From Bdellovibrio sp. ZAP7 (GTDB taxonomy: Bacteria; Bdellovibrionota_B; Oligoflexia; Oligoflexales; RGVZ01): 64,000 nucleotides of DNA. A program made the translations under genes and the position numbers. Location: positions 31,130 to 95,129 of the forward strand of contig CAMDKS010000008.1 of NCBI GenBank assembly GCA_945900755.1. Reading direction: 5' to 3'. Shown here one piece after another: positions 59,423-64,000 of this stretch. Positions within the stretch are counted from its first letter, which is position 1. Each line of letters starts with the position of its first letter. The notes under the pieces are model-generated. The model was not told the DNA's origin and did not search any database. It was given only the letters and a program-made list of their open reading frames with translations.

Positions 59423-61321
59423 TTAAACTTCGATTTTCTTGACTAACGCCTCAAGACGCTCGGCCAGTTGACCGAGGGACTTGGCAGCATCCAGCACTTG
59501 ATTGGCGCCACTTGCGGTCTCACTTGAGGCCGTGGACACGGTCTTGACGCTTTCAGAAATCGATTGAATGCCTTTTGAGGACTCTTGAATGACGCGAGCC
59601 ACTTCGTTGGTGGTGGCTTGTTGTTCCTCTACCGAAGCGGCGATTGCAGATGCAATACCATTTAGCTTACGAATACTCTCGGTGATACCGCCGATGGCTT
59701 CAACAGCGGTACTTGCATCTCCTTGAATAACTCCAATTCGGTTGGTGATGTCCTCTGTTGCTTGGGCCGTTTGTTTCGCCAGTTCTTTTACTTCGTTCGC
59801 AACCACTGCGAAGCCTCGGCCCGCATCTCCAGCTCGTGCGGCCTCGATAGTTGCATTCAGAGCAAGAAGGTTCGTTTGCTGTGCGATGGATGAAATTACT
59901 TTAATGACGTTTCCAATTTCTTGACTTGATACGCCAAGTTTCGTAATCGTCGTGTTGGTGCTTTCCGCCTGACGCACTGTCGTGTTAGCGGCTGAGGCAG
60001 CTTCATTGGCGTTACGAGCAATTTCATTAATTGAAGCCGTCATCTCCTCAGTATTGGTGGCCACAGTCTGAACTCCGCGAGCAACTTCCTCCGAAGAGCC
60101 CGCTACCTGATTCGCTTCTTTGGTGGTTTTACCCGCGTTCGCGGTCATTTGAGTGGCCGTCGCATTAAGTTCAGCGGCAGCAGCTGACAAATGACGACTC
60201 GCTTCTGAGATGTCGGTTTGCAGTAGCACTTGGTTGGTAACAACTTCCCAAGTAACCATCGGGCCAATGTACTCCTTATTACTATTATACATAGGAGCAA
60301 CGAGGAGGCTTAAGGTCTCGGGCCCAAGTCTAATCTTAGAACGCATCGGTAGCTGACGGTCGTCCTTGGTGATTCGGCGTTGGTGATCTGGGTTCTTGTG
60401 GAAAATATCAATTTTTTGGCCGAGCAGCTGGTCAACTGGTTTAGGCAAGAGCTTTTCTAGTGTCCGAAGTGTTTTGATCGTGGCAGGATTCATGTACTTA
60501 ATATCGAATTCCAAGTCAGCACACATGATGTTTATTGGAGCATTTTCGATCATTGAGTTGATCCGAGCCAAGTCATTTTCGAGAGCGAGTTTTTTGGTGA
60601 CGACGTCCCAGGTGACCATCGCGCCAATATATTTTTTTGATTGGTCATAAATAGCGGTCACGAGAAGATCCAATTTCTCTGGGCCGAGCTGAATGATGGA
60701 GCGAATGGGCAGATTACGGTCATCGCCAACAAGTCTTCTTTGATGATCAGGTTTTTTGTGAAAAACATCGATGCTTATACCCATTAGCTTGTCCACAGTT
60801 ATGGGCATGTATTTTTCGAGAGTTTTGAGGGTTTCTTTGGACTTTGGATTCACGAATTGAATATTGAAATCGCGATCGCAATAAAGAATGTTGATCGGTG
60901 AATTTTCTGTCATCGATTGAATTCGAGCCAAATTTAACTCATTTTGTAGTTTTTGAGTAACGATATCCCAAGTGACCATCGTTCCTATAAATTTTTTGTC
61001 AAGGTCGTAGATCGCAGAGACAAGCAAGTCCAATTTTTCAGGTCCAACTTGTATAATAGCGCGGTGGGGAAGGTTTTTGTCTGAAGATAACAGCTTGCGT
61101 TGGTGCGCTGGATTTTTGTGAAAAACATCGATAATTGCACCTTGTACTTTGTTGGCTGGCACGGGCAACAGTTTTTCAATAGTCGTCAAAGTCTCAAGGC
61201 TTTTTGGGTTGACGTACGTCACGACGAAATTTAAATCTGCGTAAAGTACATTGACTGGAGCATTCTCCAACATACTCATGGACTCTGCGCCGGTGAGAGA
61301 ACTTTTTAACAGGTCATTCAT
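59423..61321 (-). CDS. Soluble methyl-accepting chemotaxis protein with three tandem PAS-like domains
   Basis: Three repeats of 'MxENAPxNIxYxDLxFxxxYxNPxxxxTLxTLEKxLP ... MVTWDxVT', then an MCP signalling hairpin ([42 protein letters not shown]). No TM segment. ATG at 61321. Confidence 0.93.
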   Translation of the reverse strand: MNDLLKSSLTGAESMSMLENAPVNVLYADLNFVVTYVNPKSLETLTTIEKLLPVPANKVQGAIIDVFHKNPAHQRKLLSSDKNLPHRAIIQVGPEKLDLLVSAIYDLDKKFIGTMVTWDIVTQKLQNELNLARIQSMTENSPINILYCDRDFNIQFVNPKSKETLKTLEKYMPITVDKLMGISIDVFHKKPDHQRRLVGDDRNLPIRSIIQLGPEKLDLLVTAIYDQSKKYIGAMVTWDVVTKKLALENDLARINSMIENAPINIMCADLEFDIKYMNPATIKTLRTLEKLLPKPVDQLLGQKIDIFHKNPDHQRRITKDDRQLPMRSKIRLGPETLSLLVAPMYNSNKEYIGPMVTWEVVTNQVLLQTDISEASRHLSAAAAELNATATQMTANAGKTTKEANQVAGSSEEVARGVQTVATNTEEMTASINEIARNANEAASAANTTVRQAESTNTTITKLGVSSQEIGNVIKVISSIAQQTNLLALNATIEAARAGDAGRGFAVVANEVKELAKQTAQATEDITNRIGVIQGDASTAVEAIGGITESIRKLNGIASAIAASVEEQQATTNEVARVIQESSKGIQSISESVKTVSTASSETASGANQVLDAAKSLGQLAERLEALVKKIEV

Positions 61322-61622
61322 TTTTGTTTCCTTTTGTGCTGCGTGCACCATATCCAAAATTGTTTCAAATTTTCACGACGAAGAGAGTTAACTGTTTTAC
61401 GAACCTGTGATCGGTAATTCTTTGTATTACTTTAGCAGGTGCAAATATGTAAACGCAAGTGTGCCGTATATAATTGCGCAAATAGTTAATCTTGGGAACC
61501 TCTGTAAACTATATTTACTTTGCCCGTTCAATTTTTAAAATCGTTTTGAGTCAGTTTCGGAGCGGGCCGCCCCCCTAGAAAGTGTTCGTAGGCCAGAACG
61601 ATTTGTACTATTATGATACGAC

Positions 61623-63857
61623 ATGCTTAACTCGCCAAAAAAAATTTGCGATTTTGCCAAGAATGTTCTCTACGGGAATAATCTGGAGTTAAAATTAATT
61701 GCGCCAGACAATTTTCTCCTGGAATCAGGCACAGTCCATCGAGACAGCAAGATCAAAGTGTATGACAACGGACAAGGAGTATCCGAAGCCTCCCCAAACA
61801 TGGCTGATGAATATGAGCGTTTTGGGAAAAGTTCAAAATTTGAGGCCCCTTTGTTGCCTGGTCGACCTGAGTTCCTTTCTTTTGCTCGTCCGCAAAAATC
61901 TGGCCGTAGTACGTTTCCTGCCCGTGCACATCTTGCCGATGACAGGGCTAGAGGGCTTGTCCTTCATTTTTTCGCCAATCACGAATTGCTGGCCTTAGAG
62001 CTTATGGCCTTGGCTCTATTAAAATGGCCCGAGGCACCTGATGGATTTCGCCGTGGGCTCGTGCAAACAATGATCGAAGAACAAAATCACATGCGTCTCT
62101 ATCTAGGACGGATGCAAGACCTCAAGGTCGAATTCGGAGAGGCTCCTCTCAATGCTTTTTTTTGGAATAGCATGAAAGATCTCTCGTCCCCGATGGAATT
62201 TACAGCGGCCATGTCCATGACCTTTGAACAGGCCAATCTAGATTTTGCGCTGCACTACGAACAGCTGTTTCGGATCGAGGGTGATGTGGTGACGGCTGAT
62301 ATTATGCGGCGAGTCCGGTTAGAGGAAATCGGTCACATCAAGCACGGCGTGGTCTGGTTTGAACGCTGGCGGCCAAAGTGTGAGCGATTATTTAAGGAGT
62401 GGCAGGAAACGTTACAGTGGCCGATGACTCCCGCACGGGCCAAAGGCATGATTTTTGATCGTGAGGGTCGAGTATCGGCAGGTTTACCGTTAGAGTATAT
62501 CGATGAGTTGGAGGTTCACAATCAGTCGAAGGGACGGCCACCACGCGTGTTTTGGTTCAATCCTGGATGTGAGCAAGAAATAGAGACAGGCAACCTTAGC
62601 TGGACAGCTCCGAAGGCGATTCAAGCCTTGACCTCCGACTACGCATCCCTGATGGGTTTTCTTGGCCATAAAAGCGATATTGTGGTGTTAAACCAGATTC
62701 CCAGTGTTTCTTTTCTAAAGTCACTAGACCGGCTTGGTTTTGAAATTCCGGAGTTTGTCCATCAAAGTGATTTAAAAAAACTGATGACCAGAAAATTTAC
62801 GGGCCTTGAGCCGTGGGGGTGGTCCCCAGTTTCAAGAAAATTCTTTGAGCCAATTTCGTCCCACGTGATCGGAGAGCTCGTGGAAGCTGATCGCACGCCC
62901 CCCACGGCGGCCTCAAGTATCTTTAGTAAGAGTGTTGCCGCAGATATGCGAGTGAAAATGTCGTTAGATGATATCGTGACGCTTCGTCCCAAGACCCGAG
63001 AGGGCGTCGACTCTGCATTGTCCTCATTGCGCCCTGCATCGCCCACGGATATGGTTGTCTTTAAGGCGCCCTTTAGTGCGTCGGGTCGAGGAATGATTCG
63101 CCTTAAGAATGGGGTCATGTCAGAAAAAGATTGGACGTGGATTAAATCTAACATAGATCAGCATGGATTTATTCTGGCGGAGCCGTGGCTTGATAAATGG
63201 GTTGATCTCAGTGCTCATATTGATATTTCCCGTGATGGAGCCGTAAAATTTGTTGGCTTTACAAGATTTTTGACCGATCAAAGAGGTCAATATCGAGGGC
63301 ATATATTAGGACGACCTTTTGATGATCTCGGTGCGGAATTTCTTAAACGTTGGCACGCAAAAAACGGGTGGCAACAAACTCTTCAAGAAACCGTCACCAA
63401 CGTTGGTCACGAGGCTTTTCGCTTGGGATATACGGGCCCACTTGGCATTGATGCATTTGTTTACCGAAGTGACGATGATCTAAGGTTGCGACCTTTGTTG
63501 GAAATAAATCCGAGGTGGTCCATGGGACGCATTGCCTTGGCCATCACACCGCGCCTTGCCCCAAAGCGGTGCGGACTCTGGATACATGTATCTTTGAATG
63601 AAGCTAAAAAAATCGGCCACAGTAATTTTTCAGACCTCGTTGCCGCGTTGGATCAAAGTCATCCCAGCAAAATTGAGACGCATGGGCTGGTGAAAACAAT
63701 CAATCAAGGGGTCTTTTCATTAAACGACCCAGAAACCGCAAAACAATCCGTTGCATTACTAATCGTAGGTCACGATCTAGCAGAATGTTCTGCCGTAGTG
63801 TCCCTATTTGGAGATGGGGCCACGGTCCACTCTAGAAAAGCAAGTACAAAGCAATAG
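61623..63857 (+). CDS. DUF455 ferritin-like domain fused to a C-terminal ATP-grasp-like domain
   Basis: N-terminal HFFANHELLALELMALALLKWPEAPDGFRRGLVQTMIEEQNHMRLYLGRM ... RLEEIGHIKHGVVWF (DUF455). C-terminal FKAPFSASGRGM ... FILAEPWLDKWVDLSAHIDISRDG ... LLEINPRWSMGRIALAI (ATP-grasp-like). Confidence 0.72.
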   Translation: MLNSPKKICDFAKNVLYGNNLELKLIAPDNFLLESGTVHRDSKIKVYDNGQGVSEASPNMADEYERFGKSSKFEAPLLPGRPEFLSFARPQKSGRSTFPARAHLADDRARGLVLHFFANHELLALELMALALLKWPEAPDGFRRGLVQTMIEEQNHMRLYLGRMQDLKVEFGEAPLNAFFWNSMKDLSSPMEFTAAMSMTFEQANLDFALHYEQLFRIEGDVVTADIMRRVRLEEIGHIKHGVVWFERWRPKCERLFKEWQETLQWPMTPARAKGMIFDREGRVSAGLPLEYIDELEVHNQSKGRPPRVFWFNPGCEQEIETGNLSWTAPKAIQALTSDYASLMGFLGHKSDIVVLNQIPSVSFLKSLDRLGFEIPEFVHQSDLKKLMTRKFTGLEPWGWSPVSRKFFEPISSHVIGELVEADRTPPTAASSIFSKSVAADMRVKMSLDDIVTLRPKTREGVDSALSSLRPASPTDMVVFKAPFSASGRGMIRLKNGVMSEKDWTWIKSNIDQHGFILAEPWLDKWVDLSAHIDISRDGAVKFVGFTRFLTDQRGQYRGHILGRPFDDLGAEFLKRWHAKNGWQQTLQETVTNVGHEAFRLGYTGPLGIDAFVYRSDDDLRLRPLLEINPRWSMGRIALAITPRLAPKRCGLWIHVSLNEAKKIGHSNFSDLVAALDQSHPSKIETHGLVKTINQGVFSLNDPETAKQSVALLIVGHDLAECSAVVSLFGDGATVHSRKASTKQ

Positions 63858-64000
63858 TTTTCCATAATCGAACGTTTTTATTTTGCGTCCAACTGGTGGA
63901 ACCCCCCGTTGAGGTTCTTGATAACGATAGTCCTCTTTGAATTTCTGCCTTCCTAGTTTTGGGCGAAAAAAATACTTCCAAGCGAGTTCTTAAACTGCGG

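Overview
This 64 kb window has the composition of a Gram-negative bacterial chromosome. The mix of families suggests a Bdellovibrionota or deltaproteobacteria-like lineage, but that is inference. Most of it is ordinary chromosome: NtrC-type and other two-component genes, CorC/HlyC-like and DedA membrane proteins, a possible phosphorelay group, LptE/LptD, accD-folC, xthA, a fused 2-oxoacid dehydrogenase E1, tdk, a chemosensory cluster (Hpt-REC, CheR, CheY, CheB, CheW and two large CheA-like kinases), a TonB-like gene, a livKHMGF-type ABC transporter, slyD, a FapA/DUF342 gene, rlmN, 6-phosphofructokinase, a soluble triple-PAS MCP, a DUF455 plus ATP-grasp fusion and one tRNA-Ala(UGC). The places most worth a second look are: (1) a 0.7 kb intergenic region at about 28.0-28.7 kb containing nested, pseudoknot-compatible complementary segments, which looks like an unassigned structured RNA; (2) an Hpt domain split by an in-frame TAA at 33152-33154, with a Shine-Dalgarno-like sequence and ATG right after it; (3) an accessory island at 40.7-44.8 kb flanked by 121-bp direct repeats (about 95% identical) of a cheA 3' end, carrying a brnT gene with an in-frame TGA beside an intact brnA, a decayed VapC-like fragment, a Cys-cluster/methyltransferase fusion and an AlbA_2 regulator preceded by 11-bp tandem repeats; (4) two facing 118/119-bp palindromic elements between convergent genes; (5) an orphan REC-DHp protein without an ATPase domain next to a stand-alone Hpt. 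All family assignments are from reading the translations by eye. No database search was run.
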